NCBI GenBank assembly: GCA_031763025.1
Contig: JASSKH010000009.1
Location: forward strand, 5,214,512-5,278,511
Length of the DNA stretch: 64,000 nt
Direction: 5' to 3'
DNA from: Macrocystis pyrifera
Lineage: Eukaryota; Sar; Phaeophyceae; Laminariales; Laminariaceae
The position numbers and the translations under genes are program-made. Positions 46,950 to 58,970 of the stretch are shown here, one piece after another. The notes beneath the pieces were generated by a model, which was not told the DNA's origin, made no database searches, and was given only the letters and a program-made list of their open reading frames with translations. How positions within the stretch are numbered: position 1 is the stretch's first letter; the number at the start of each line of letters is the position of its first letter.

Positions 46950-47175
46950 TTTTTCTTCACATTAAACCCTTCTTTCTACCCGTCGACATCCAGCACAACC
47001 AGTGTCCGTGCCGACTCTTCAATCCTAGAGAGATACAAGTTCTCAATCCTAGAGAGATACAAGTTCTGTAGTCACAATGCTACGCCACAGCAGTAGAGAT
47101 ACTACGTTGCCACGTATGCAATGCAATGCCATGTCATCATACTGCGTACGACAGGCACGACATACACATTCCATG
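46950..47175 (+). repeat. R1 foldback arm with internal 25-bp repeat
   Basis: Forward arm with TCAATCCTAGAGAGATACAA followed immediately by a second copy of the same words (47025-47068). It ends at CACGACATACACATTCCATG, just upstream of an (AAC)n run and zinc/OTU copy B. Confidence 0.8.
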
Positions 47176-47213
47176 ACCTAGAGAAACGAAACGAAACAAC
47201 GAGAAAAAAAGAA

Positions 47214-47250
47214 AAACAACAACAACAACAACAACAACAGCAACAACCAA
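47214..47250 (+). repeat. (AAC)n microsatellite
   Basis: About 11 AAC/CAA units with one interruption. A similar AAC or GTT run follows several R1 arms. Confidence 0.8.
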
Positions 47251-47327
47251 ACCATAGACAATTCGAAAGAGAAAAAGAAACAAGAGAAAAAAAAAAACAA
47301 AATATATACCTGGTATATAAATACAAC

Positions 47328-47620
47328 TATAATTACGAGTTTTGGGGTCGTTGTCACTTGCTAGCTCTTCGCAAACAGCCCTTCTTCTTTGAAACAGCCG
47401 AACAGCCGAACAACCTTTCTTCTTTCTTTTTTCTTCTTCGCAAACTGCCAACCAATAGACAGTTCCTCGCACAGCGCCTCGTAAAAGAGGCGTCTCGCCT
47501 TCGACGAACGGCATATATAGGTGCAGCTGTCGGCGGCCAAGCTGCTGCTGTCGGTAGCGAATCTGCTGGTGCTGCAACCCCCGCCTCTCCCTTCTCCACG
47601 CCCCCTAAGCTCACCTCCCC
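47328..47620 (+). repeat. 3.3-kb zinc/OTU unit, copy B, 5' part
   Basis: Leader (ACAACTATAATTACGAG), GAAACAGCCGAACAGCCGAA repeats and the Ala/Pro-rich start (GAAVGGQAAAVGSESAGAA), ending TCACCTCCCC where the copia element enters. The homologous uninterrupted sequence is at 56852-57215. Confidence 0.85.
47616..47620 (+). other. Target-site duplication, left (TCCCC)
   Basis: TCCCC precedes the 5' LTR and is repeated at 53881-53885 after the 3' LTR. Copies A and C have a single TCCCC at the corresponding point. Confidence 0.93.
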
Positions 47621-47888
47621 TGTTCGTTTGGATCGTTCCAGCAGCGACGGTTACAAGTTGTAGAGGGTTGCGTATATCTTCGCAGGCGTTATGTTGAATT
47701 ATGCCGTGTGTTCACGAGGAGAGTTTGAGCACTCCGTTCTCTACTCCGTTCTCTGCTCCGTTCTCTGCTCCGAGCTACGAGCTAGGCTCCGCTCTCTCTC
47801 CCCTCCTCTGTCCTCTAATACAACGATTATAAAGAAACTCATCAGACCACGTGATGGTCAGGGCATCCAGGCTTGGACTCTACGAACA
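47621..47888 (+). repeat. 5' LTR of the copia element
   Basis: 268 bp, starts TGTTCG and ends CGAACA (6-bp inverted termini, TG..CA). It contains tandem CTCCGTTCTCT units near 47736-47770 and a TATA-like ATTATAAAG near 47828, a probable promoter. Confidence 0.93.
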
Positions 47889-47929
47889 CACTAGTGCTCT
47901 TGAACGTTTGAGGTCAGGTACCAGACGCC

Positions 47930-49560
47930 CACGATGCCCTCGAAGGGATCGGCTCAAGAAGAGCGCGACTCTCCAAGTGACGTTGAAACGCTGCGACACG
48001 AGATCGAACTGGCGATGGAGAACAGCGAGGCGTCGATGCTGAACGCCATGAGGGAAATGATGGCCGAGTTCATGAGGAATAACGGTCGATCGAAGCCAGG
48101 CAGCGCTGAAGGCAGCGTTGCTGTAGGAGAAAGTCCAGCAGAGGTAGGAACCACTGCTGTAGGGGAAAGCCCAAGAGGGGCAGTATCCACTGCTGAAGTA
48201 CGAGAGACTACTGCTGTTGTTGAAGCAGGCATTGGTCGATCGGAGTCCGGCAGCGCTGAGGGTAGCGCTGCTGTAGGGGAGAGCCCACAAGGGGCAGTAC
48301 CCACTGCTGTAAGAGAGATTGCAGCAGAAGAGGAGACAAATTTGCGTGAGGGCGCCTCGCCAGATTTCGGAGCAACTGGACGCGGAGGAACCGCGTTGCC
48401 TGTCGAGGTTGGCCCACCGAGGGGTCAGCCAGACCAGCACGGGAGGACAGGACGATGGGGTGCATACCCCGGCGGTGAGTTGGGTGGTGGATTTGATCTG
48501 CCTCTATCGCACCATTTGGCCTTCAAACACACTCCTGTGCCATCGTTTAGTGGGCTAAAATCTGAGTTCAACCCCTGGACAAGAGACGCTCGGTATTACG
48601 CCAAAGGAGTTGGTTTCTTGTCTGTTTTCGTGTCGGATCCACCACAGTACATTCCCGTAGGGGAATTAGACACCGAAAACTCGATGCTTGTCGCTAGGGG
48701 GTTTAGCCGCGAAAGTGTGCACAGGCATACACTGGCATGGAATTTCCTGTCGACGGCCCTCAAGAGCAAGAGCGATAAAAGCATTTTGCACCGGTGTACC
48801 TCGCCGAGGCAAGCGTGGGACGCTCTCCTTGCGTGGTACGGCCCTCAGACGACGGGGGCCAAATCAAACCTCTCCCGACGCCTTAACAGTTTTAAGATGG
48901 CGCCGGGGAGCAACCCGCTCGAGGAGATGGGCAGGATCGAGGATCTTGCCGCGGAAATGCGAACAGCAGGAATGTCAGTAGACGACCACATGCTGTACAC
49001 CATATTTATTGACGCTCTGCCTGCCGAATACGAAGTGGAGGCTCGGAACCTGGCATCACGTGACAGCATCGGCCGTGATGACATCATCAAGGCTGTTCGA
49101 GAACGGCATCACCGACTTTCTGGAAACAGGAAGAAAGGGTCCAACGCTGGCCACGCAGGCCATGCTATGTACGCCGGCGGCGGCGGCGGTGGCGGTGGTC
49201 GCCGGAAAGGTGGAGGAAATGGCAAAGAAAAAGGTGGACGACGGGGTCACGGACGAGGCGGTAGAGGCTCCAACGAGGACGGTGGTGGCTCGGCCGCGGC
49301 TGCTGGTGGCAATGGTAATGACGCCAAAGCCGCCAGCGGAAGTACTCCAGTCGGCAAGTGCCATAGGTGTGGCAAGAAGGGCCATTGGAGGAGCGAGTGT
49401 ACGGCGAAGCTATGCAGTCGATGCCAGGGACGCGGGCACTCTGCCGATGCCTGTCCCATGTCCACGGATCGATGCAGTCGATGCAACGGACCGGGGCACG
49501 CTGCTGATGTCTGCCCCTCGTCGAAAGAAGAAGCTGTCATGGCGGTGACGAGTAAGGATG
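47930..49560 (+). pseudogene. gag: copia gag region (fossil)
   Basis: Starts at an ATG at 47934. It has an acidic N-terminus with degenerate repeats around VGESP, a capsid-type region, a Gly-rich basic stretch, and three CCHC zinc knuckles near 49360-49515 (CHRCGKKGHWRSEC, CSRCQGRGHSADAC, CSRCNGPGHAADVC). Three knuckles is more than most copia gags carry. Confidence 0.9.
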
Positions 49561-49649
49561 GGGCAAGGGACGACGACCCGGAAAAAGGTACGGTCCAGGC
49601 CTCAGCTTTCAAGGCCGAAGAGACAGGCAAGTGGAGCGATGGTTCGGGG

Positions 49650-52600
49650 GAAGGGGAGTCTGCTTGGCAGGTAGGAGACGAGGCTTGGATATGTGATAGT
49701 GGTGCGTCTACTCACATGACGCCCTCCGCTGACTGCATGATCAATTATAGAGAATGCAACTTGACTCTCCGAATCGCTGACGGATCCACCCGAGCGATCG
49801 AAGGTTACGGTGACGTGAGTGTTGTCTTTCGGTCCGGAAACGGTCCCGTGCAAATGCTGCTTACGAACGTTGCGCACGTGCGGAGCTCCGCTACCACTTA
49901 TTTTCCCTGCCCACTCTGGTCAAAAACGACCATACTTTCGAAGGGCGCCCCACGGGGGTTGTAATCAGGCTCAAGTCGGAGCGTTCGATCGTGTTCCCGT
50001 TGAGTGGGACTCTCTACAGCCTGTACGGCTACCGGGTCGACCGCAGTTGTGGGGAAAATGCCTGTGCTGTACTCGCCCCGGGACAACTGCCCAACAAGTC
50101 TGCAATCAACATCAACGATTTCCACTGCGCTGCTGGACACTCCCACGAGGTACTACTTCGCGAGACCGCGGAGCAGCAAGGGATTGTCCTCGAGGGAAAG
50201 CTGCTGGAGTGCAAGGGGTGCTCCATGGCAAAGGGTCTCCGCAAAGGTATCAAGCAGTCCACACACACACGAGCAGATAAGAAGCTCGGGAGGGTTTTTG
50301 TGGATTTGAGTGGACCAAAGGTGGTAGAGTCTCTCGGGCGGAAGCGGTATACTCTCATCGTGCGCGACGATTTTTCACGGTATACGTGGGTGTACTTTAT
50401 GCGCCACAAGTCGGACGCCGCGGAAATGTTTGAGCTGTTCCTTGCGGATTCTCGTGCAGACGGTGTACCACCGTGGTGGTAATCGTCCGATCTGATGGGG
50501 GTGGTGAATTCCGCGGGGGAAAGTTTGACGACCTGTGTAGATCACGAGGGATCAAGCAGGAATTCACGACGGCCGACAGTCCCCAATACAATGGAGTAAC
50601 AGAGCGCGCGCTAGGTTTGATAGAGACGGCCGCAATGGCGGGCCGAATCCAGGCTCAAGAGCTTTTACCTGGCGCGAAACTCCCGGCCAGGCCGTCGTTG
50701 TGGGCGGAAGCGTCCCACTGGGCGTGTGACGCCTTGAACCACACAGCAACAATAGCTAACCCGCAGAGCAAGTCGCCACATGAGATGTGGCATGGTAGCC
50801 CCCCCCCGGTAGTACTACTGCCCTTCCTCAAGCCTGGCTATTGCAAGGTGAAGAGGGAAAACAAGTCACAGGCGAAAGCGCAAGAGTGCTTTTACCTCGG
50901 CCCTGCAACAAACTACCCCGGTGATTCAGTACGAGTGCTGACAAAGAGCCGCACTGTGCTAATAACGCGCAATGTCACCTGGCAACGCGTGTCGCCTGCA
51001 CCACCTGTACCTGCCCAGGCGAATGACTCCCTGTCTACGGAAAAGGGGGGGTCAGAGGCAGACGACGTGAGCACGTCGGATCGAGGTGGTGGGGGGGGGG
51101 GGTGGATGAGCTGGACAACGGTCTGGCTCACTTGAACGACCTCGACGTGACGTGGGGTTTTGACTGGACGCGTTTATGCAGGAGGGCGCACAGCAGGCAC
51201 CTGCCGCCGGCGAGACCGGCGGCGAAACACCCGAGACGATGGGTTCGTCTCAAGGGGGCGCCGTGGACGCCTACTCGGTCCCGACAGGGAGGGCCGAAAC
51301 AGCCGAGACGATGGATTCGTCTCAAGGGGGCGCCGTGGACGCCTCCTCGGTCCCAACAGGGAGGGTCGGAAACGACCCGGGCGCTGCATCAGCCTCCGAC
51401 ACCGGGCAAGGGGACGGTGAGGATCCCCCCGCAGTGCTGTCGGGGAGGCCAGCACACGAGCTCAGCAGCTGGGGCCGGCTCCCCCCGACTGTACGGGGCC
51501 GGACCCGGGGTCAAAGCCAACGCCCGGAGGGTGAACCTGCTGTGCACCAGATAAGGATGGATGGATGAAAGGACCGCAGACGCGCTGCTTGCGGCAGCGT
51601 ACGAGTCGTGGACGAAGCCTGGGAGAATGCTGGATCGTACGCCCTGGACGACGGAGGACGCAGTGGCTTTGATGGCCGGAGGACCTGCTGCGGAGAACAA
51701 AGGGGAGTTGAGCGTGTGCATGCCGAGTGGTTTCCCGGAAGACGTAGAACCGCCCCCACAGTCCGTAGCAGATGCAGAGCGTTCTCAATACAAAGCGGCG
51801 TGGCACAAGGCCATGAAAATTGAGTTGGACGGTAACAAAACGACCGGTACGTACGAAGCCGCGACACCGCCAAAAGGGCGGAAACCTGTAGGTGCGAAGT
51901 GGGTGTTTACCTACAAGACGGATAAGGATGGCTTGATAGTAAAGACAAAAGCCAGACTTGTGGCCAAGGGTTTTAGCCAGGTGCAGGATGTAGATTATTT
52001 TCAAACGTTTGCACCGACTCCCTCGTCAGCGTCAGTTAAAATTCTGGCGGCTGTTGCAAATGAACATGGTTCAAAGATTTTTCATCTAGACGTCGCACAA
52101 GCTTTTGTTCGCGCGAAACTCGACGCCGAGATATACATGAAACTGCCCGGTGGGTGTGGTGACATGCCAGGAAAGATCGTCCGCCTAAACAGATCACTGT
52201 ATGGTCTAAAGCAGAGCGGACGGTAGTGGTCCGGATTATTGGTAGAGACCGTGGTAGAGTACGGAATGGAGCAGTGTAGGTCTGACCCGTGTGTGTTTCG
52301 CATGGTTGTGGACGGCAAGGTAGAACTGATCATGGCCGTTCATGTAGATGACATCGTGATCGCAGGATCGGATGAGACATGTAGAGATTTCCATGCCGCG
52401 CTAGCTATGAAATTTCCCACGAATAACCTTGGCGAACTGACTTGGTACACTGGTTGTGCTTTCTAACGCGACTGGGAACTGGGGACATTGGAGATTACGA
52501 AGAAGGCGTTCATTGAGAGCATGCTGAATCGTTTTGGTGTTAACTCATCCTCTGATATCCCCGCGACCCCCGGTGTGGAACTAGGTCCAAGAAAGGAGGG

Positions 52601-53300
52601 CGAACTTGGAGTAGACTGGCCGTACAGGGAGGCTGTGGGCAGCTTGATGTGGCTGTCGACCATGACGAGGCCGGACATCTCGAACGCTGTGCGTGCTGTG
52701 GCGCGCCACTCCCACAACCCAACGGAGAGGCACTGGAAGGCAGTTTTGAAGATTATGGCTTACCTCCATGGGACCAGGTTTATGGGATTGACTTTTGTAC
52801 GGGGCTCGGGTTTGGATTTGACTGCGTATAGTGATGCTGATTATGCGGATAAGTCGAACGATAGGCGCTCGGTATCGGGGACGGTAATTACCCTAGGGGG
52901 TGCGGCCGTCAGTTGGGCAAGTAGTACGCAGAGGTGTGTTACGTTGTCGACAGCAGAAGCAGAGTATGTCGCCCTGGGTGAAGGGGTGAAGGAAGCTTTG
53001 TTTACGGGCCCGGTGTTGTCATTTATCTGTCCAGAGCTAAGCGGATCATGTGTCCGGGTTTTCGAGGATAACCAGGGGGCCATAGCGTTGGCTGAAAACC
53101 CTCTTAGGTCTGCTCGGAGTAAGCATATCGACGTGCTTTTTAATTTTGTCAGAGAGCTACTTCGTGCTAAGAAGATCGACATTCAGTTCGTAGCTTCGGA
53201 AGAGCAGCACGCGGATATTTTGACGAAATCCCTTCCTGCGACCCCTTTTAAGTCTCATCGTAGGTTCTTGTTGAATCTGCCTTTGGAGGGTGAGTGAGGG
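49650..53300 (+). pseudogene. pol: copia pol region (fossil): PR-IN-RT-RH
   Basis: Protease signature WICDSGASTHMT near 49690. Integrase zinc-binding HH-CC region near 50120-50220 and catalytic core near 50290-50620 (FVDLSGP, RSDGGGEFRG, NGVTERALG). Reverse transcriptase near 51800-52470 (GAKWVFTYKTD, SLYGLKQ, VHVDDIVIAG). RNase H near 52800-53200 (YSDADYADK, STAEAEYVAL, DNQGAIAL). Several breaks; not functional. Confidence 0.92.
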
Positions 53301-53597
53301 GTATGAGCATTATTCGATGAGTACCATGTTTGAGTGATGCAAGGAAAAATTTGTCAGGTCGCCAACCCTGCGCTACTTTGAGGGGCATGGGGGAGTAGGG
53401 CATCCCTTGGCATTTTATTTTCTGGCCATGGTCATCGTTTGGAATGCGGCCGTTGTTTCAATGGCAATGGTTTGGAGTATATGTGTTATACAGGGGGGTC
53501 TGACCCGGTGGTCGGGTTTCCTCCTGCGGGACTGTCGTTGGCTGTTCTTAGGTCCTAGCAAGTCTTGAATGTCTTTTCGGTCTCGTCACTGCTGTGA

Positions 53598-53611
53598 AGA
53601 GCCAGGGAGGG
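53598..53611 (+). other. Polypurine tract of the copia element
   Basis: The purine-rich AGAGCCAGGGAGGG abuts the 3' LTR, the position where plus-strand priming occurs in this group. I could not match the sequence after the 5' LTR to a known tRNA primer. Confidence 0.7.
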
Positions 53612-53880
53612 TGCTCGTTTGGATCGTTCCAGCAGCGACGGTTACAAGTTGTAGAGGGTTGGTTGCGTATATCTTCGCAGGCGTTATTATGAATTATGTC
53701 GTGTGTTCACGAGGAGAGTTTGAGCACTCCGTTCTCTACTCCGTTCTCTGCTCCGTTCTCTGCTCCGAGCTACGAGCTAGGCTCCGCTCTCTCTCCCCTT
53801 CTCTGTCCTCTAATACAACTATAAAGAAACTCATCAGACCACGTGGTGGTCAGGGCATCCAGGCTTGGACTCTACGAACA
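53612..53880 (+). repeat. 3' LTR of the copia element
   Basis: 269 bp, direct repeat of 47621-47888 with a handful of substitutions and small indels. Confidence 0.93.
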
Positions 53881-54579
53881 TCCCCCTCGTCGAGAGGCGC
53901 GTGGTCCTCGCCCTCTGGCAAGAGAGCGGCAACGACAAAGACCGACCTGGTGCCGGCTGTTGTTTGCGACCAGTGCACGGACCAGCACTTGGTCAAGAAC
54001 TCCGCGCCTTGTGGCAAAAACGTGGCCTTCGCCACCTGCAAGGATCTCACGTGCGCTGGTGGCTGGATCATCCTGACAGGGCAACCGACTGCGAGCTCAG
54101 TGCTCGCCCGATCAAGGAAGGGACTGTCTCGTACTCCCTCGACACTGCTGACGGTGGTGAGTGTCTTATGTCTTTTGTGCATGCTGTATGTTGCCAGTAC
54201 GTTTTTTTTTGGGGGTTTTCAATTGCCTTTTTGCATACAAACCTACGTCAAAGCGTTTTTTTTTTATTTTACTCATCCATGCTCGTTCTTTCCCCTTCGT
54301 GCGTTGGGTCAGCTCCTCTTACACACAGTGCACGCGAACGCGCACATGCACAGCTGTTTGCGGGACGTGAACGAAGGAACGGAGGATTCTGCTGTCGCCG
54401 TCACCGCTGCACCGAACGACGTGAGTGCTGCTGCTACTGTGGTGCATTTTCGGTGCACACGATTTCTGTGTGTACATGTGGTTTTGGTGACCCTACTCGC
54501 TCATTTTGCTCGCTTCGCAATTTCAAGTAAAAAAAAAACACATCCCTAAAGATCCCGTCTCCCAGATTGCTAAACCTCC

Positions 54580-55635
54580 TCGGCTGCCGCTGCTGCTGCT
54601 GCTGCTGTCAGCTCCACGCCACCATGAGTGCTGCTGCTGCTGTGCACCTGCTTCTCCTGTGCACTCGCTGCTGCTGTAGTGCTGCTGCGTTGGTGCCGTG
54701 CTGTGCACCTGCTGCCCCTGTGCGCTTGTTGCTGCTGTATGCAGTGCTGCTGCGTTGTTGCCGTGCATCATGCTGGAACTGGGAAGCGTACATATTGTCG
54801 GATCGTCAATAAAATTCCGTAGGTTTTGCGATGGCGGCATACCAGGGTACATGCTTTTTTTCTTCCTTATTTTCATATCGTTGCTATGCTGCTGCTGCTG
54901 CTCTGCTGCTGCCAACGCCGCGGCGACTCGTTGCAGCTTCTGCTGCTGCTAATTCTGTAGCTGCTGCTGCTGCTGCTGCTGCTGCTAATGCTGCCGCAAT
55001 ATCCACTGAATGTTCGTATGTACTCGGATTACTGTTTTTCTTGGTCGTTTTTGTACCCAAAAGGTTCTTTTGATACGTGATAAAAATATTTTTGTCGGTC
55101 GTTTTGATCCTGCATTTTGCGTACGTACTGCTTTTTCTCGTTTTTGGCTTGGTTATTTTCATATCGTTGCTATGCTGCTGCTGCTGTGGTGCTGCTGCGT
55201 TGTTGCCGTACAACATGCTGCACTTGTGTGTGTACATATTTCGGTATCGTCAATGAAATTCCGTAGGTTTTGCGATTGCGGCATACCAGGGTACATACCT
55301 TTTTTCTTCCTTATTTTCATATCGTTGCTATGCTGCTGCCAACGCGGATTATTGTTTTTATTGGCCGTTTTTGTACCCAAATGTTTTTTTTGATACGTAA
55401 AAAAAACATTTTGGTCGTTTTGCTCCTGCATTTTGCGTACGTACTACTTTTTCTCGTATTTCGTATTTTGTTGCTATGCTGCTGCTGCGTTGTTGCCGTA
55501 CAGCATGCGGAGGTTTATCTATAGTGAGGTATCAAAAATACTTTTCGGACGGCCTCGGGGTACATACTTTTTTTTTCTCTTTTTTTCATATCGTTGCTAT
55601 GCTGCTGCTGCCAACGCCAACGCCGTGGCGATCCG

Positions 55636-55675
<40 letters not shown>

Positions 55676-55995
55676 TAGTGCTGCCGCAATATTCACTGAA
55701 TGTTTGTATGTACTCGGACAATTAATTGTGTTTCCTGGTCGTTTTGTGGCGCTGCTGCGTTGTTGCCGTACATCATGCTGGACATGATTGTGTGTGTCTA
55801 TTGTGCGTGTGTACCTATTTCTGTATCGTCAATGATTTTTTTTGTGGTGCTGCTGCGTTGTTGCCCTACATCAAGCTGGACGTGTTTTGTGTGTGTACTG
55901 TACTACACTTGTGTGTGTACATATTTCTGTATCGTCAATGAAATTACGTAGTTGCTGCTTTTTTCTGCTGCTGCTGCTGCTGCCGTCGTATAGCA
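54580..55995 (+). repeat. CTG repeat array of copy B
   Basis: Runs of 3-12 CTG separated by reused spacers: TTATTTTCATATCGTTGCTA (five times), CATACCAGGGTACAT, GCCGCAATATCCACTGAATG and GTTGTTGCCGT. Long open frames here (poly-Leu, Ala or Cys) are a product of the triplets. Confidence 0.85.
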
Positions 55996-56279
55996 AGCGA
56001 TTACGTACTGCTGCTGCTGTGCCGCTGTAGAGCAGTACAAATAATGAACTCTGCCCCCCCCCCCCGCCATTCCCTGCACGCCACTCCCGCCCCGCGCACC
56101 CTATGTTTACTTCGACCAGGTCCGTGGCAAGTGCTACAACTGCCGCCTGACGGACTCTACCATCAAAGACGGAGACATCATCATCAAGCGCAAAAAGACT
56201 CCCTTCCATTTCGCCTGCTCCAGGGCTTCGCGGAATTCCGAAGCAGTACGCCAAGCAGATTGTCGCCACCCAGGACGAA

Positions 56280-56616
56280 CGAAAGGCAACAAATCGTTTC
56301 CCACATTTCCCAAAATCACGATTATTTCTTCCTACACATATCCAACGGGTTCAACAGCGAACAGATCCACATTCTGGGCCTCCCGCCTCGTTACTACAGC
56401 AGCCTGGAAGACTATTTACATATCATGTCTCATCCAAACTCCTATGCTGGCTACATCGAAATCGTGGCCGCCCAGCAACTATACAACATTTCCATAGCCG
56501 TTGTCGTTGCCGGCACTGCTGCTTTCTCTCCTGTCCCAAACCTTCCTTTAAACAACAGCCTGTATGTTGTATATCGTCCACATGCCAAGCACTACTCCAC
56601 TCTCTCCCCGCACTGA
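56280..56616 (+). CDS. OTU-like C-terminal segment in copy B
   Basis: Best-preserved version: QIVSHISQNHDYFFLHIS, ILGLPPRYYSSLEDYLHIM, SYAGYIEIVAAQQLYNISI, SLYVVYRPHAKHYSTLSPH and a stop. The layout (an E-I-A-A helix after an aromatic residue, an I-x-V strand, a final strand and HY) resembles the C-terminal half of OTU cysteine proteases. The upstream CYNC...HFAC segment is in a different frame, so an intron, a frameshift or gene death separates them. Confidence 0.45.
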
Positions 56617-57656
56617 TGAAATATGTTATTCTTATTATTATTAGACGAATGTCATTCTTACTCTTGCGTCACCCGATCTTACGCTTCACATTACATTCAT
56701 AAATTTACGCGATTATTACTTCCTTCACCGTTTCTTACACAAATATATTTAGTTTGGTTGGCTTTGGGCTATGACGCCAATTGCAGTTACATGTACAAGA
56801 CACAACGGAATACCCACTCCGAAGGAAAGCCTTGTATATATATATATATATAAATACAACTATAATTACGATTTTTGAGGTCGTTGTCACTTGCTAGCTC
56901 TTGGCAGACAGACCGACTGATAGACAGCTCTTCGCAAACAGCCCTACTTCTTTGAAACAGCCGAACAGCCGAAACATCCTTTCTTCCTTCTTTGAAACAG
57001 CCGAAATGCCAAACAACCTTTTCTTCTTTCTTCTTCCGCAAACTGCCAACCAATAGACAGCTCTTCGCACGGCGCCTAAAAGAGCCGCCTCGCCTTCGAC
57101 GAACGGCATAGATAGGTGCAGCTGTCGGCAGCCAAGCTGCTGCTGTCGGTGGCGAACCTGCTGGTGCTGCAACCCCCGCCTCTCCCTTCTCCACGCCCCC
57201 TAAGCTCACCTCCCCCTCGTCGAGAGGCGCGTGGTCCTCGCCCTCTGGCAAGAGAGCGGCAACGACAAAGACCGACCTGGTGCCGGCTGTTGTTTGCGAC
57301 CAGTGCACGGATCAGCACTTGGTCAAGAACTCCGCGCCTGGTGGCAAAAACGTGGCCTTCGCCACCTGCAAGGATCTCACGTGCGTGGTGGCGGGATCAT
57401 CCTGACTGGGCAACCGACTGCGAGTTCTGTGCTCGCCCGATCAAGGAAGGGACTGTCTCGTACTCCCTCGAGACTGCTGACAGTGGTGAGTGTTTTACGT
57501 CTATTGTGCATGCTGTATGTTGCCAGCACGTTTTTTTGGGGGTTTTCAATTGCCTTTTTGCATACAATCCTACGTCAAAGCGTTTCTTTTTCTTTTTGAC
57601 TCATCCATGCTCGTGCTTTCCCCTTCGTGCGTTGCGTCGGCTCCTCTTACACACAG

Positions 57657-57748
57657 TGCACGCGAACGCGCACATGCACAACTGTTTGCGGGACGTGAAC
57701 GAAGGAACGGAGGATTCAGCTGTCGCCGTCACCGCTGCACCGAACGAT
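57657..57748 (+). CDS. Exon-like block of copy C
   Basis: A 92-bp segment between TTACACACAG and GTGAGTGCTG. Its open frame (NAHMHNCLRDVNEGTEDSAV, then AVTAAPND) joins in frame with the segment ending SYSLETADS before the donor at 57486. Conserved in all three copies, with His and Cys spaced for metal binding after the upstream CEFC. Confidence 0.5.
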
Positions 57749-57849
57749 GTGAGTGCTGCTGCTACTGTGGTGCATTTTCGGTACATGCACACGATTTCTG
57801 TGTGTACATGTTTTGGTGACCCCACGTACTCATTTTTTGCTCGTTTTCG

Positions 57850-58141
57850 GCTGCCGCTGCTGCTGCTGCTGCTGCTGTCAGCTCCACGCCATGAGTGCTG
57901 CTGCTGCTGTGCACCTGCTTCTCCTGTGCACTCGCTGCTGCTGTAGTGCTGCTGCGTTGTTGCCGTGCTGTGCACCTGCTGCTCCTGTGCAATTGCTGCT
58001 GCTGCTGTATGTAGTGCTGCTGCGTTGTTGCCGTGCATCGTGCTGGAAGCGTACATATTTTCGGATCGTCAATTCCGAGGGTTTTGCGATGGCGGCATAC
58101 CAGGGTACATGCTTTTTTTCTTCCTAAATTTCATATCGTTG

Positions 58142-58176
<35 letters not shown>

Positions 58177-58916
58177 ACACTGCCAACGCTGCCAACGCTG
58201 CGGTGATTCGTTGCAGCTTCTGCTGCTGCTAATGCTGTGGCTGCTTCTGCTGCTGCTGCTGCTAATGCTGCCGCAATATCCACTGAATGTTCGTATGTAC
58301 TCGGATTACTGTTTTTCTTGGTCGTTTTTGTACCCAAATGGTTCCTTTTGATACGTGAAATTTTTTTTTTTGCAGTTTTGCTCCTGCATTTTGCGTACGT
58401 ACTGCAATTTCTCGTTTTTGGCTTGGTTGTTTTCATGTATGTCGTTGCTATGCTGCTGCTGTGGTGCTGCTGCGTTGTTGCCGTTCATCATGCTGCACTT
58501 TTGTGTGTACATATTTCGGTATCGTCAATGAAATTCCGTAGGTTTTGCGAATGCGGCATACCAGGGTACATACTTTTTTTTCTTCCTTATTTTCATATCG
58601 TTGCTACGTATGCTGCTGCTGCCAACGCGGATTATTGTTTTTATTGGCCATTTTTGTACCCAAATGGTTTTTTTTGATACGTAAAAAAAAAAAAATTGGT
58701 CGTTTTGCTCCTGCATTTTGCGTACGTACTACTTTTTCTCGTATTTCGTGTTGTTGCTATGCTGCTGCCGCGTTGTTGTCGTACAGCATGCGGAGGTGGG
58801 TCTATAGTGAGGTACCAAAAATACTTTTCGGACGGCCTCGGGGTACATACTTTTTTTCTCCCTTCTTTTCATATCGTTGCTATGCTGCTGCTGCCAACGC
58901 TGTGGCGATCCGTTGC

Positions 58917-58970
<54 letters not shown>

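Larger units (their letters stand above)
47621..53880 (+). mobile_element. Ty1/copia LTR retrotransposon, full length, broken
   Basis: 6.26 kb, bounded by two LTRs and a 5-bp duplication. The internal order gag, protease, integrase, reverse transcriptase, RNase H defines the Ty1/copia group. The LTRs agree at roughly 97%, so insertion is recent relative to most repeats here. The structure is complete end to end but its coding part is interrupted by about half a dozen breaks, so it is a fossil. It lies inside zinc/OTU copy B. Confidence 0.95.
53881..56850 (+). repeat. 3.3-kb zinc/OTU unit, copy B, 3' part
   Basis: Continues at TCCCCCTCGTCGAGAGGC after the copia element. It encodes VVCDQCTDQHLVKNSAPCG, then after a GTGAGT donor near 54150 a short block (HMHSCLRDVNEGTEDSAVAV, 54330-54420) ending at another GTGAGT, then the CTG array, CYNCRLTDSTIKDGDIII, HFAC and the OTU-like end. 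The 3' end runs into (TA)n, where copy C begins directly, so B and C are head-to-tail. Confidence 0.82.

Noticed and set aside
47889-47915. Primer-binding site after the 5' LTR
   Set aside because: The sequence does not resemble the initiator-Met tRNA complement usual for this group, and I could not assign another tRNA.
48208-49630. Long antisense frames over the copia gag
   Set aside because: Shadows of a GC-rich coding strand with no domain signatures.
53569-54549. 326-codon open frame on the plus strand
   Set aside because: It starts inside the copia 3' region and LTR and crosses into the zinc/OTU unit and a likely intron, so it is not a biological gene.
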